Notes: generated by a model from the letters alone, not told the origin. Positions 1 through 10,628 are shown, counted from the stretch's first letter. The stretch is 64,000 nucleotides of DNA from Mycobacterium paraense (GCF_002101815.1 NZ_LQPM01000010.1:186001-250000), one strand, 5' to 3'. Numbers and translations are program-made.

Positions 1-561
1 CCCCGGCAGCCGGGCCGGATCATCGCGATTGCCAGCGCCGACACCCCGCTGAAGGGCGTCCGCACGCTGCTGCACGCGGTCGCCAAGCTGCGCACCCGCC
101 GCGACGTCGAGCTGCGGCTGGTGGCCAAGGTAGAGCCCAACGGGCCCACCCACAAACTCATCGCCGAACTGGGTATCTCGGACATCGTCCACATCACCAG
201 CGGGCTTTCCGACGAGGCGCTCGCCGCGCTGTTCGCCTCGGCCGAGGTCGCCTGCATTCCGTCTCTCTACGAAGGATTTTCGCTGCCCGCGGTCGAGGCC
301 ATGGCCAGTGGCACGCCGATCGTGGCGAGCCGGGTGGGCGCGCTCCCCGAGGTGCTGGGCACCGACGGCGCCTGCGCCCAGCTGGTGCCGCCCGCCGACG
401 TCGACGAGCTGACCCGCGCGCTCGGCGAGCTGCTCGACTCGCCGGAAAAGCGCCGCACCATGGGCAAGGCGGGCCGCGAGCGCGCGATCAGCGTGTTCAG
501 CTGGGAGGCGGTGGCCGCTCAAACCGTGCGGGTCTACGAGCGGGCGATCGCGCGATGCTGA
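1..561 (+). CDS. GT4-type glycosyltransferase, C-terminal part (5' truncated)
   Basis: The frame is open from base 1 to a TGA at 559-561, so only the last 186 residues are present; the N-terminal acceptor half lies outside the window. What remains is the nucleotide-sugar binding Rossmann half of a GT-B enzyme: a strand followed by a KG motif (TPLKGVRTLL), then PSLYEGFSLPAVEAMASGTP, the E-x7-E signature of GT4 family retaining glycosyltransferases, then VGALPEVLG. The enzyme would move a sugar from a nucleotide donor to a lipid or glycan acceptor at the cytoplasmic face; the acceptor cannot be read from the sequence. Its stop overlaps the start of the following methyltransferase (bases 555-561), which indicates translational coupling and a shared pathway. 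Confidence 0.9.
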   Translation, partial: PRQPGRIIAIASADTPLKGVRTLLHAVAKLRTRRDVELRLVAKVEPNGPTHKLIAELGISDIVHITSGLSDEALAALFASAEVACIPSLYEGFSLPAVEAMASGTPIVASRVGALPEVLGTDGACAQLVPPADVDELTRALGELLDSPEKRRTMGKAGRERAISVFSWEAVAAQTVRVYERAIARC

Positions 562-1263
562 CCGTCGATTTCGACCGGCTTGGCATCGGACCGTCCACCA
601 AGGTGATCGACGTCGGTTGCGGGGCGGGCCGGCATGCGTTCGAAGCCTATCGGCGCGGCGCCGACGTGGTCGCCTTCGACCGCGACGAGTCCGAATTGCG
701 TTCCGTGGAGACCATTCTGCGCGCGATGGCCGAAACCGGCGAGGCGCCGGCGGCGGCGTCGGCGAAGGTCGTCCTCGGGGACGCGCTGAGCCTGCCGTAT
801 GCCGACGAGACGTTCGATTGCGTCATCGCGTCGGAAATCCTCGAGCACGTGCCCCGGGACGACGCCGCGATCGCCGAGCTGATCAGGGTCCTCAAAGTCG
901 GTGGCACGCTGGCGGTCAGCGTCCCGCGCTGGCTTCCCGAGCGGGTGTGCTGGCTGCTGTCCGACGAATACCACGCCAACGAGGGTGGCCACGTGCGCAT
1001 CTACAAGGCGAGCGAGCTGCGCGGCAAGATCGCCGGCGGCGGTATGAAATTGACGCATACCCATCACGCGCACGCCCTGCACTCGCCGTTCTGGTGGCTC
1101 AAATGCGCTGTGGGCGTGTCGAACCCCGACCATCCCGCGGTGGCGGCCTACCACAAGCTGCTGGTGTGGGACCTGATGCAACGGCCCAAGGTCACGCAAC
1201 TGGCCGAATCGCTGCTCAACCCGCTCGTCGGCAAGAGCGTGGCGATGTATTTCACGAAGTCGA

Positions 1264-3058
<1,795 letters not shown>

Positions 3059-3119
3059 CTATCTGGCGCGGTCGAGCATCGGGCCAGCGGGATCGTCGCG
3101 ATCGCTTTACGATCATGCT

Positions 3120-3785
3120 GTGCGCGTGTCTGCCCGCAAATGGGTTGTTGCCGGCTTGGCGGTCGTCCTGAGCGCAGCCGGGCTGACGATGCTGCCGTCC
3201 ACCACGCCGACGGCCGCCGCGGCGAGCTGCCCGCCGGTTCAGGTCGTCTTCGCGCGCGGACGATACGAATCGCCGGGCGTCGGGGCGCTCGGCAACGCGT
3301 TCATCAGCGCGCTGCGGTCCAAGGTGTCGAAGAACATCGGCGTCTACGCCGTGAATTACCCGGCCGACACGCAGATCGACATCGGCGCCAACGACATGAG
3401 CCACCACATCCAGGGCATGGTCAACGACTGCCCGGACACCCGCCTGGTGCTGGGCGGCTACTCGCTGGGCGCGGCGGTCACCGACGTGGTGCTGGCGGCG
3501 CCCATCAGCGCTTTCGGTTTCGACAGCCCGCTGCCGCCGGGGATCGACCAGCACATCGCCGCCGTCGCGCTGTTCGGCAACGGAAGCCAGTGGGTCGGTC
3601 CGATCACCAACTTCAACCCGCTCTACAACGACAGGACCATCGAGCTGTGCCACGGCGCGGATCCCATCTGCAACCCCGCCGACCCGAACACCTGGAAAGA
3701 GAACTGGCCGCAGCATCTGGCCAGCGCGTACATCGATGCCGGCATGGCCAACCAGGCCGCCGACTTCGTCGCGGGCAAGCTTTAG
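3120..3785 (+). CDS. secreted cutinase-family esterase
   Basis: 221 residues from GTG 3120 (GTG 3126 is nearly as good). Signal peptide residues 1-36 (hydrophobic VVAGLAVVLSAAGL, cleavage near AAAA-S). The cutinase fold is clear: nucleophile Ser115 in GYSLG, Asp181 in DPIC, His199 in WPQHL, and four Cys (37, 104, 177, 184) placed for the two conserved disulfides. Two motifs depart from the family: GYSLG where mycobacterial Cut proteins have GYSQG, and FARGRYESPGVG where FARGTGEPPG is usual. The changed Gln normally contributes to the oxyanion hole, so activity or specificity may differ. Exported lipid or ester hydrolase acting at the cell wall. The stop overlaps the convergent ANTAR gene by four bases. 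Confidence 0.88.
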   Translation: MRVSARKWVVAGLAVVLSAAGLTMLPSTTPTAAAASCPPVQVVFARGRYESPGVGALGNAFISALRSKVSKNIGVYAVNYPADTQIDIGANDMSHHIQGMVNDCPDTRLVLGGYSLGAAVTDVVLAAPISAFGFDSPLPPGIDQHIAAVALFGNGSQWVGPITNFNPLYNDRTIELCHGADPICNPADPNTWKENWPQHLASAYIDAGMANQAADFVAGKL

Positions 3786-4738
3786 CCGACCAGCTGGGCG
3801 GCCAAGTCCTCGAGTGCGATCCCCCGCTGGGCCGCGAGTGACGCAAGCACGGCCTGGGCGTGACTCGCTTCGACGCCGTAGCGCTCGGAGAGCAGCCGAG
3901 CGGCGGCGGCGACGGTGGCGGGCGGCTCCACGCGACCCGCGGCCCGAGCGGCGCCCGCGCCCTTGGCCTGGGCCGCCGCGGCCTGATGGACCTCGCCCAC
4001 TATGACGGGCAGCACCGCGCCGTCGTACCACTGCAGCCAGTGACCGCATTGGCTGGCCAGCATCCGAACGTGGCGTAGGTCGGTCTCGTCCGGAACGGCG
4101 TCGCGCTGACGCTGATGGGTCGACACGACGCCCCGCACCTTCCCGTCGGCGTCGACCATCGGGGTGGACACGCACGACCGAACCTCGTTCGCCTGCAGGA
4201 CTTCCCGGGCGGATTCGCTGAACAACGGCGAGGTGTCGACGTCGGAGACCACCACTTGCCGGGCATCGCCGAACGCGTGCCCGCAGGGCGTCCCCGGCTC
4301 GTCCAGGTAGCTGAAGGCGTCGACGAAGTCCTGGCCGAAACCGCGCTTGCCCTCGATCTGCAGCCCGCCGTGCACCGGGTCGCGCAGCTGAACGGTCCCC
4401 CGCTCGGCGCCGCAGCGACTGACGGCGGCACGCATCAGCTCCGCGAGGACCTCGCTGCGGTTCGCGCAGGCCCGGCCCCCGATGGTGAACGGCAGGGGCG
4501 GCGGCGGCGCGGCCGGGCCGGATCGCTCGCTAGTAGGCGACAGCAATCCGGCGGCTACGGCGCGCAGCTTGACGTTGCGGCGCTGGGAGACGTCGCGCAG
4601 TACTTCGAAGGCCGCCTGGTCGTCCAGCCCGTACCGCTGCTGCAGGGCCGCGATGGCGAGGCGGATAGTGGTCCGCGACAGCCTCGCTCCCAGGGAGAGG
4701 GTTGCCGTCTTGGGTGCGTCGCCGGTCGTCAGAGCCAT
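3782..4738 (-). CDS. ANTAR-GAF-ANTAR-like RNA-binding regulator
   Basis: 318 residues. Start chosen at ATG 4736-4738 because GAAGGGG sits just upstream; the frame stays open further upstream but without homology. Residues about 20-66 form an ANTAR helical domain (RLAIAALQQRYGLDDQAAF ... RNVKLRAVAAGLL). A GAF domain follows (about 105-255: VSRCGAERGTVQLRD ... GKVRGVVSTHQ) with PCGHAFGDARQVVVSD. The C-terminal 55 residues (ATVAAAARLLSERYGV ... GIALEDLAAQLVG) read as a second ANTAR-like module. ANTAR domains bind paired hexaloop hairpins in mRNA and act as antiterminators; the GAF domain would sense a small molecule or redox state. A double ANTAR arrangement is uncommon. The target RNAs are unknown. 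Confidence 0.85.
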   Translation of the reverse strand: MALTTGDAPKTATLSLGARLSRTTIRLAIAALQQRYGLDDQAAFEVLRDVSQRRNVKLRAVAAGLLSPTSERSGPAAPPPPLPFTIGGRACANRSEVLAELMRAAVSRCGAERGTVQLRDPVHGGLQIEGKRGFGQDFVDAFSYLDEPGTPCGHAFGDARQVVVSDVDTSPLFSESAREVLQANEVRSCVSTPMVDADGKVRGVVSTHQRQRDAVPDETDLRHVRMLASQCGHWLQWYDGAVLPVIVGEVHQAAAAQAKGAGAARAAGRVEPPATVAAAARLLSERYGVEASHAQAVLASLAAQRGIALEDLAAQLVG

Positions 4739-5388
4739 CGGGTCCCCTTCGCTCCGCAGAGCGCGTCGATGAATGTGGTGGACCGACTGCTTGATCAACC
4801 CCTGGAACTGGCTGGACCATACACCACGGTCACGGTGTCGCTGGTGAAATTTCCGTTTCCAGCGCCCTGGCATCGCCGGGCATGGCCTTGCGCGGGTGAC
4901 AACCATGCCGTAATTGTCATGCCGAATTCATAAACTCGTTCGAGTATTACTGTCTTCCTCATAGAATTGATATTTTCAAACCGAACGTAAAAGCCACATG
5001 GCCCGTCGCGGGGATAAATCTTATGTCGGATTCACATATTCCGACGCGCGGCACCTTCCGGTCGCGGCTGGCAACGCTTCTTGAGGGCGGATCGACGGCG
5101 GCAGCATCGTGCGACGAACCGTGGCGCGCCTCGATTCTGCAGGACCGCGCGGCGCATGCCGGAATCGGCGGTACGCCTGGGCCGCATGCGCGACGACCCG
5201 CCCGCGCCACAGCAAATCCGATCCAAACGCCGAGAGTCCGGATCGAAAAGCCATATCAGAGTAAAAATCAGCGTGAATATTCGCGAAAAACAAAGATCAA
5301 GCTCGATTCGTCGCGACCTGCCCGCATTGAACCCTCCGATGCCCCGTTTATGTTCGAGCCAGTCCACCGCTCCCGGAAGGAAACTCCA
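4739..5388. other. 650-base intergenic region with AT-rich promoter stretches upstream of PE/PPE
   Basis: This separates the divergent ANTAR and PE genes. Two patches are much richer in A+T than the rest of the window: about 4918-5035 and about 5245-5310. The second contains overlapping palindromes GAATATTC (5275-5282) and TTCGCGAA (5280-5287), which are good candidates for protein binding near the PE promoter. A frame in phase with PE is open from an ATG at 5023 but has no PE-like sequence before 5389. No RNA gene was recognised. Confidence 0.5.
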
Positions 5389-5688
5389 TTGTCTTTCGTA
5401 AACGCATATCCCGCGGCGCTCGCCGCGGCGGCGGGCAACCTCCAGTCGGTCGGCGCTGCATTGAACGCCGGAACCGACGCCGCTGCCGTGCCCACGACCG
5501 AGGTTGTTCCCGCCGCGGCCGACGAGGTGTCGCTGCTGACGGCCGCACAGTTCGCCGCCCATGGCGCGCGGTTCCAAGAGCTCAGTGCGCGCGCGGCCAG
5601 GATTCAGGCGGCCCTGGCGGCGACGTTGGCGACGAGTGCGGCGTCGTATGCGGCCACCGAGGCGGCGAACGCGGCGTCGGCGGGCTGA
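5389..5688 (+). CDS. PE family protein, minimal 99-residue form
   Basis: 99 residues, starting at TTG 5389, which gives the canonical PE N-terminus (M-SFVNAYPAALAAAAGNLQSV) and is preceded by GGAAGG at 5375-5380. The whole protein is the alpha-hairpin PE domain: Ala-rich helices and a central PAAADEVSLLTAAQF segment, then the ARAARIQAALAATL helix and a short Ala tail. No PGRS or lipase extension. PE proteins dimerise with a PPE partner and are exported by an ESX (type VII) system, usually ESX-5. The PPE gene begins two bases after the stop, the standard PE/PPE pair arrangement. Non-ATG starts are common in this family. Confidence 0.92.
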   Translation: MSFVNAYPAALAAAAGNLQSVGAALNAGTDAAAVPTTEVVPAAADEVSLLTAAQFAAHGARFQELSARAARIQAALAATLATSAASYAATEAANAASAG

Positions 5689-5690
5689 CC

Positions 5691-6866
5691 ATGGTCGACT
5701 ACGGGTTGTTGCCGCCGGAGATCAACTCCGCACGCATCTACGCGGGGCCAGGGGTGGGTTCGTTGGTCGCCGCCGAGGCGGCGTGGGCCGGGCTGGCCGC
5801 CGATCTGGAACTGGCCGCGGCGGGTCATCGGTCGGTGATCTCCGGGCTGACCAGCGGTCCCTGGCTCGGACCGTCCTCAGCGTCGCTGGTTGCGGCCGCC
5901 ACACCGTTCGTGGGCTGGTTACAGACCAGCGCCGAACAGGCCGCCCAGGCCGCCGGCCAAGCGGGGGCCGCCACCGCCGCCTACGAGGCGGCGTTCGCGG
6001 CGACCGTTCCCCCGCCGGTGATCGCGGCCAACCGGGCCCTGCTGGCCGAGCTGATCGCGACGAACCTGCTCGGACAGAACACCCCGGCGATCGCGGCCGC
6101 CGAGGCGGAATACTTCGAATTCTGGGCCCAGGACGCGGGGGCGATGTACAGCTACGCGGGATCCGCCGCGGCGGCGTCGCAATTGAGCGAATTCGGGGAA
6201 CCGGCCGAAGTGGTGAACCCGATCGGGTTGGTCGACCAGGCCATCGCGGTCTTCAAGGCGGAAAACGATGTCGTGCAGCGCAGCGCCGCCAACCTGGGCG
6301 CGGTCGTCAACCCCAGGGTTTCCGACATCTTGAAAACCCTGTCCGCACCCTTGCAGGCCAAGCCGATCGACGACTGGATCGTGGCCAACACCCCGCTCGA
6401 TGACGCGGTGACGCTGTTCAGCAAGTACCTCTCGCCGTACATTTCGTCGCTGGCCGCGATGATCCAATCGACGCAGTCCTTCGGGCAGGTCAGCAACGGT
6501 ATTACGGCGATGACCACTTTCGCGAAGGGGTTGGCCCCGGCGGCAAAGGCGCTCGAAGGCGCCGCTTCGGCGGCGGGGGCGGGCGCGGCCAACGCCGCCC
6601 CGAATCTCGGGGGCGTCGCGGCGGGTCTGGGCCACGCGCTTCCGCTGGGCTCCTTGTCGGTGCCGCCGAGCTGGGCCCCGGTGAACGCCATCACCAATCC
6701 CGCGGTGGGAGCACTCACCAACGCGGTGGCGCCGGCCTCGGCGGAAGGCATGAATGCCCTTCCGATGGCCCCCTTCGGTCAGTTGGGCGCAAACCGCTAC
6801 GGGCGCATTCTTCCCACCTACGGTTTCAAGCCCGCGGTAATGGCAAAGCCGCCGGCCGCCGGATAA
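5691..6866 (+). CDS. PPE family protein, PPE-SVP subgroup
   Basis: 391 residues, ATG two bases after the PE stop. N-terminus MVDYGLLPPEINSARIYAG carries the PPE motif at residues 8-10; the conserved PPE domain runs to about residue 180, with WLGPSS near residue 62. The C-terminal part contains LGSLSVPPSWA (about 322-332), the GxxSVPxxW signature of the SVP subgroup, and ends in GRILPTYGFKP. It should pair with the adjacent PE protein and be exported by ESX-5 to the mycomembrane or outside. No long repeats (not MPTR). A small hairpin-like GC segment follows the stop; no clear terminator. Confidence 0.95.
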   Translation: MVDYGLLPPEINSARIYAGPGVGSLVAAEAAWAGLAADLELAAAGHRSVISGLTSGPWLGPSSASLVAAATPFVGWLQTSAEQAAQAAGQAGAATAAYEAAFAATVPPPVIAANRALLAELIATNLLGQNTPAIAAAEAEYFEFWAQDAGAMYSYAGSAAAASQLSEFGEPAEVVNPIGLVDQAIAVFKAENDVVQRSAANLGAVVNPRVSDILKTLSAPLQAKPIDDWIVANTPLDDAVTLFSKYLSPYISSLAAMIQSTQSFGQVSNGITAMTTFAKGLAPAAKALEGAASAAGAGAANAAPNLGGVAAGLGHALPLGSLSVPPSWAPVNAITNPAVGALTNAVAPASAEGMNALPMAPFGQLGANRYGRILPTYGFKPAVMAKPPAAG

Positions 6867-6940
6867 GAAACAGCGGGGCTGCCGCAAATGTCTTCGGCGA
6901 TATAGTTATCGCGCTGAGATACGCTCTAGGCCAGCGAAAT

Positions 6941-7252
6941 TCAGGCCGGAGTGTCGGTGCCCGAGTACAGCTTGAAGTCGCGGGTGACCCCGCCCGACGC
7001 GGCCGCCTGCCGGCGGGCCAAGTACGAGGGATGACGGCGCATCGCTGCGCGGCGCTCGCGTTCGAGCCGGCGGGCGGCAATCCACGCCGGATGAGATTGA
7101 AGGAAAATGACCGTCGCCCCCGGTGCATCCGCCACGATTCCAACTCCTCCCGAGCAACCCGCGAAACTGTCAACAGCGGTTATCGGTTCGTGATTCCAGA
7201 ATGCCCTGGCATTCCTGAGACCAAACCACACGCCAAGGTGAGAATTGGCCAT
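6941..7252 (-). CDS. hypothetical protein
   Basis: 103 residues from ATG 7250-7252, with GAAAGAA upstream. I do not recognise a family. The C-terminal 60 residues are basic (AARRLERERRAAMRRHPSYLARRQ) with strong codon bias in favour of real coding; the N-terminal half has weaker bias, so the true start may be internal. No signal peptide or membrane segment. It is convergent with the PPE gene and divergent from the TM2 gene. Moderate confidence that something is expressed here. Confidence 0.45.
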   Translation of the reverse strand: MANSHLGVWFGLRNARAFWNHEPITAVDSFAGCSGGVGIVADAPGATVIFLQSHPAWIAARRLERERRAAMRRHPSYLARRQAAASGGVTRDFKLYSGTDTPA

Positions 7253-7453
7253 GAATTTCTTTCGGGGCCGGTAGCCGAGGTTGTGGCCGGCCGACGTCGC
7301 TTCACAGCGGATTCTCGAGCAACAGACTCCGCGGCCAAGCCGCGAATGGCAGCATTGCCGGTGCGCCCGACACACGCGGCGTCAGCGCCTCTACGGAGCG
7401 AGCCTCAATCGCCTGACGTCGGTCGGGCGCGTTGAGAAAGAGGAGAGCGAGTG

Positions 7454-7924
7454 ATGTCAACGCCAAACCAGCCAGACGAACCTTTCGCTGACGGCCCACA
7501 GCCATACCAGCCGCCCGGCTACGGATATCCCAACTACTCCGGTTATCCCGGCGCTCCGAACCAGCCGGCCGCCCACCCCGCGTATCCGACGCCGGGCTAC
7601 CCAGCCGGTTACATAGACCCCGCCGCGCCATACGGACGCGACCCGGCCACCGGAGAACCGCTGTCCGATAAGTCCGCGCTCGCCGCTGGACTGATGCAAC
7701 TTTTCCTCGGCTGGTTCGGCGTCGGCCGGTTCTACATCGGGTCAACCACGGTTGGGGTCCTGCAGCTGGTCAGTACCCTCGTCAGCGTCATGCTCAGCGT
7801 TGTGCTGATCGGCTTTTTTACGATGTTTGTCGTAGCGGTCTGGGTGTTCATCGACGCGATCATGATGTTCACGGGGGCCGTCAAGGACGGCCAGGGCCGG
7901 AAGCTGCGACCGGCCGGCAACTAG
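7454..7924 (+). CDS. TM2 domain-containing membrane protein
   Basis: 156 residues. ATG 7454 chosen over GTG 7451 because AGGAG (7441-7445) is then eight bases away. Residues 1-70 form a Pro/Tyr/Gly-rich tail (QPPGYGYPNYSGYPG), low complexity and probably cytosolic. Residues about 72-140 are the TM2 domain: KSALAAGLMQLFLGWFGVG, then the R-F-Y-x-G motif (GRFYIGSTTVGVLQL) and a second hydrophobic helix with the DAIMMF end. TM2 proteins are small two-helix membrane proteins of unclear function. It stands alone between a divergent hypothetical gene and the downstream glucanase gene. Confidence 0.88.
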   Translation: MSTPNQPDEPFADGPQPYQPPGYGYPNYSGYPGAPNQPAAHPAYPTPGYPAGYIDPAAPYGRDPATGEPLSDKSALAAGLMQLFLGWFGVGRFYIGSTTVGVLQLVSTLVSVMLSVVLIGFFTMFVVAVWVFIDAIMMFTGAVKDGQGRKLRPAGN

Positions 7925-8077
7925 GACCAAACGGGCGAGTAGGTACCGAGAGAGTCCTCGCGACCCCTCAATTTTGGCGTAATCCGAACTTGCTGCCCGC
8001 GGCCCACCACACCCTGACGAGGGGCACCGACAAGATTTCCCGTTTCGCGCCCGGGTGGCGCCGGCTGCTATCGTGCG

Positions 8078-8926
8078 TTGCTTATGCCAGAGATCGACCG
8101 CCGCCGCATGATGCTGACGGCCGGGATCGGGGTGCTGGCAGCCGCGCTGCCGCTTCCGAACGCCCAGGCCTCCCCCCGCCGACCGGGATCGCCCGAGGCC
8201 CCACCGCCCGCCGCGCCCAGCGGCCAGGCCGGGTCCTACATCTTCCAGGACGAGTTCGACGGCCCGGCCGGCTCGGCCCCCGACGGGTCGAAGTGGGCCG
8301 TGGCGAAAGCCCGCGAGACGATCAAGGACCCGACGTACTGGGAGCTGCCCGAGCACATCGGGCAGTACCGCGATGACCGCAAGAACGTCTTTCTCGACGG
8401 CAACTCCAACCTCGTCCTGCGCGCCGCCAAGGACGGTCCGACGTACTTCAGCGGCAAGGTGCAAAGCCTGTGGCGCGGCGGCGTCGGCCACACGTGGGAA
8501 GCCCGGATCAAGCTCAATTGCCTGACCGCCGGCGCCTGGCCCGCCTACTGGCTGGGCAACGACGATCAGGGCGAGATCGATGTGATGGAGTGGTACGGCA
8601 ACGGCAACTGGCCGTCGGCCACCACCGTGCACGCCAAAGCGAACGGCGGCGAGTGGAAGACCCACAACATCCCGGTCGACAGCGGCTGGCACACCTGGCG
8701 GACCCAGTGGGACGCGGCCGGCATCCGGTTCTGGAAGGACTACACCGACGGGGCGCAGCCCTATTTCGACGTGCCGGCGAGTTCCCTGCCGGATTGGCCG
8801 TTCAACAACCCCGGCTACACCGTTTTCCCGGTGTTCAACCTCGCGGTCGCCGGTTCCGGCGGCGGTGACCCCGGGCCGGGAACCTATCCCGCGGACATGC
8901 TCATCGACTGGATCCGAGTCTGGTAG
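8078..8926 (+). CDS. secreted GH16 beta-1,3-glucanase-like protein (Rv0315-like)
   Basis: 282 residues from TTG 8078, matching the MLMPE-DRRRMM N-terminus of M. tuberculosis Rv0315 as I remember it; ATG 8084 is the alternative start. The N-terminus has DRRRMMLTAGIGVLAAALPL, a signal peptide with a basic n-region (Tat-like RRR without a strict twin-Arg motif). The catalytic domain runs from about residue 55 to the end, with the GH16 signature GEIDVMEW: Glu166 nucleophile, Asp168, Glu171 acid/base. Trp-rich substrate cleft (TWEARIKL, WPAYWLG, DMLIDWIRVW). It would cleave beta-1,3-glucan outside the cell, though mycobacteria lack an obvious glucan of this kind. It is not in the genomic neighbourhood it has in M. 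tuberculosis. Confidence 0.9.
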   Translation: MLMPEIDRRRMMLTAGIGVLAAALPLPNAQASPRRPGSPEAPPPAAPSGQAGSYIFQDEFDGPAGSAPDGSKWAVAKARETIKDPTYWELPEHIGQYRDDRKNVFLDGNSNLVLRAAKDGPTYFSGKVQSLWRGGVGHTWEARIKLNCLTAGAWPAYWLGNDDQGEIDVMEWYGNGNWPSATTVHAKANGGEWKTHNIPVDSGWHTWRTQWDAAGIRFWKDYTDGAQPYFDVPASSLPDWPFNNPGYTVFPVFNLAVAGSGGGDPGPGTYPADMLIDWIRVW

Positions 8927-9068
8927 GACCCCCGCTGCCGCTCAGCCGAATTCGAGCAGGGCATACGCCCCGCGGAACGGCTTGGCGGGGCCGAGCTGCC
9001 AGAACGCGGGGAACAAAGCCCCGAAAAACAAGCCCGCACAAGCGGAGTCGGCTGCGGGTGTCGCGGAA

Positions 9069-9914
9069 TCAGTGCGTCAGAAGCGCGGTTGCGCTCCAGA
9101 CCCTGCCGCCGGGGTTACGCGGGTCCGGCTCGGGCAGCCAGGTCATCGGGCGCATCCACAGCGGCAATCGGCGGAACCGGCGGGCGGCGAGGTAGAGCGG
9201 CTGCGCGTCTACGATGCGCCAGCCGAGGTCCTCGAAGAAGGCCAAGCCGTTGTCGGGCGCGAACTTGAACGGCGCGTTCTGCAGTATTCCGGCCATCTTC
9301 TTATTCATCATCTCCTTCAGGCCGGGGCCCCCGAAATCCAGCATCCACCAAGCGATTTCGGTTCGCGTGAACGCCGCGGACAGCGCAACCACGTCGCTTT
9401 CCTCCAGGTACATCAACAGGCCTTCGGTCAGCACCAGCGCTTTGCCGGCGCCGGCCAGCGCCTCGTCGAGGAACGCGGCACGGGCCGTCGCGTCGGCCAG
9501 GTCGACGGCGGTCCGCGTCAGCCGGCAGCGCGGAGTCTCGTCGGCCAGCAGCTGCGTCTTTTCCTCGAGCAGCTTGGGCAGATCCGCCTCGACCCACGTC
9601 AGATCGGCCGGCAGCTCCAAACGATACGGGCGGGTGTCCAGGCCGGCGGCCAGGTTCAGCACCCGGTCGCAGCCGGCGGCGATCGCGTCGGCGATGGCCT
9701 CATCGATCAGCTTGGTGCGCGCGACGAGCCACCAGCCGTTGCGGGTCGAGCGCGGCACGTTGGCGACGATTTCGCGGCCATGCTCGCCCGCGAGTCGCTC
9801 CGCGAGCGGGTCGCTGAAAAGCGCGTCGGGGCGGGCCGATTCGGTCGCTCGGTGCAACGCCGTCCATCGGGCAGTGTCCGAGACGTGGGTGATCGTGTGT
9901 CTGGGGGCTGACAT
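9069..9914 (-). CDS. SAM-dependent methyltransferase, LCM/TIGR00027 family
   Basis: 281 residues, ATG 9912-9914. Typical mycobacterial leucine-carboxyl-methyltransferase-like protein, a large family of putative SAM methyltransferases: N-terminal VSDTARWTALHRATES, then PDALFSDPLAERLAG, the conserved VARTKLIDEAI, the SAM loop VLNLAAGLDTRPYRLELP (about 87-104) and VLTEGLLMYLEE. Substrates of this family are unknown. Single-gene unit, convergent with the GH16 gene; the secreted-protein gene upstream (9944-10606) is on the same strand, 29 bases away, so the two may be cotranscribed. Confidence 0.88.
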   Translation of the reverse strand: MSAPRHTITHVSDTARWTALHRATESARPDALFSDPLAERLAGEHGREIVANVPRSTRNGWWLVARTKLIDEAIADAIAAGCDRVLNLAAGLDTRPYRLELPADLTWVEADLPKLLEEKTQLLADETPRCRLTRTAVDLADATARAAFLDEALAGAGKALVLTEGLLMYLEESDVVALSAAFTRTEIAWWMLDFGGPGLKEMMNKKMAGILQNAPFKFAPDNGLAFFEDLGWRIVDAQPLYLAARRFRRLPLWMRPMTWLPEPDPRNPGGRVWSATALLTH

Positions 9915-9943
9915 ACCTGCGTTATAGCAGCCGCCCCGCTGCC

Positions 9944-10606
9944 CTACTGACCGGCCTTAGGTCCGGCGAACCAAGCCGATGCCACCGCGCGGGTCTGGGG
10001 AGGTGGATAGGCGGTGTCCGGCGTGCCGACCGGACCCACCTTGACCGTCCACGTCGCCGACGAGCGGTCGATGCAGCTCCCGGCGCCCTGGCTGGGCAGC
10101 CACAACACGTTGACGTTTGCGTGGGGGTCGGCGCAGTAGAAGGCGGCCACGTATCCGTCGGCGCGGCCACCTCCCGCGCCGCCGTTGCGGAGCTGGCACT
10201 GGGTGCCGTCGTCGAGGGTCAGGGCGAACGGGTCGGGTGTGGCGGTGGGCTGCACCGGCGGGAGGGAACCGTTGTACCTCACCCGGTGCATGGTCTTGGT
10301 CCAGGGATTGTTCACGCACAGCAGCGATCCGGGCGTCGACGGCCAGCAGGTGCCGGCGCCGGCCGCGCTGGGCGAGCAGGAGTAGACGTTGTCGGCCGTC
10401 GCCGACGGTGACGCTTCGCAGCCTTCGACGGTGACGACGTTGCCCTCCGGGGGTGACTCCCGATACCCGTTCATCGGTTGACCATCGGGCCCGACGGCCA
10501 TCACGCTGATCTGCTGGGTGGGCGGTGGGTCCGCGGCCGCCGGCCCGGCCAGCGACAGGGCCGCGACCGTCATGACGGCAACGGGCATCAGGGCAACTCG
10601 CAACAT
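9944..10606 (-). CDS. secreted protein of unknown function
   Basis: 220 residues from ATG 10604-10606, chosen because it begins directly with a signal peptide (MLRVALMPVAVMTVAALSLAGPAAADPPP, cleavage near AAA-D, about residue 25). The frame is open upstream but that part is Arg-rich and lacks a signal. Mature part rich in Gly, Pro and Asn with five to six Cys (EGCEA, YSCSP, GTCWP, LLCVN, TQCQL, FYCAD, GSCID), suggesting disulfides outside the cytoplasm. Family not recognised. Divergent from the NADP oxidoreductase gene with 22 bases between starts, so their promoters must overlap. Confidence 0.75.
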   Translation of the reverse strand: MLRVALMPVAVMTVAALSLAGPAAADPPPTQQISVMAVGPDGQPMNGYRESPPEGNVVTVEGCEASPSATADNVYSCSPSAAGAGTCWPSTPGSLLCVNNPWTKTMHRVRYNGSLPPVQPTATPDPFALTLDDGTQCQLRNGGAGGGRADGYVAAFYCADPHANVNVLWLPSQGAGSCIDRSSATWTVKVGPVGTPDTAYPPPQTRAVASAWFAGPKAGQ

Positions 10607-10628
10607 GGTTGGAGGGTACGGTGCGCGT

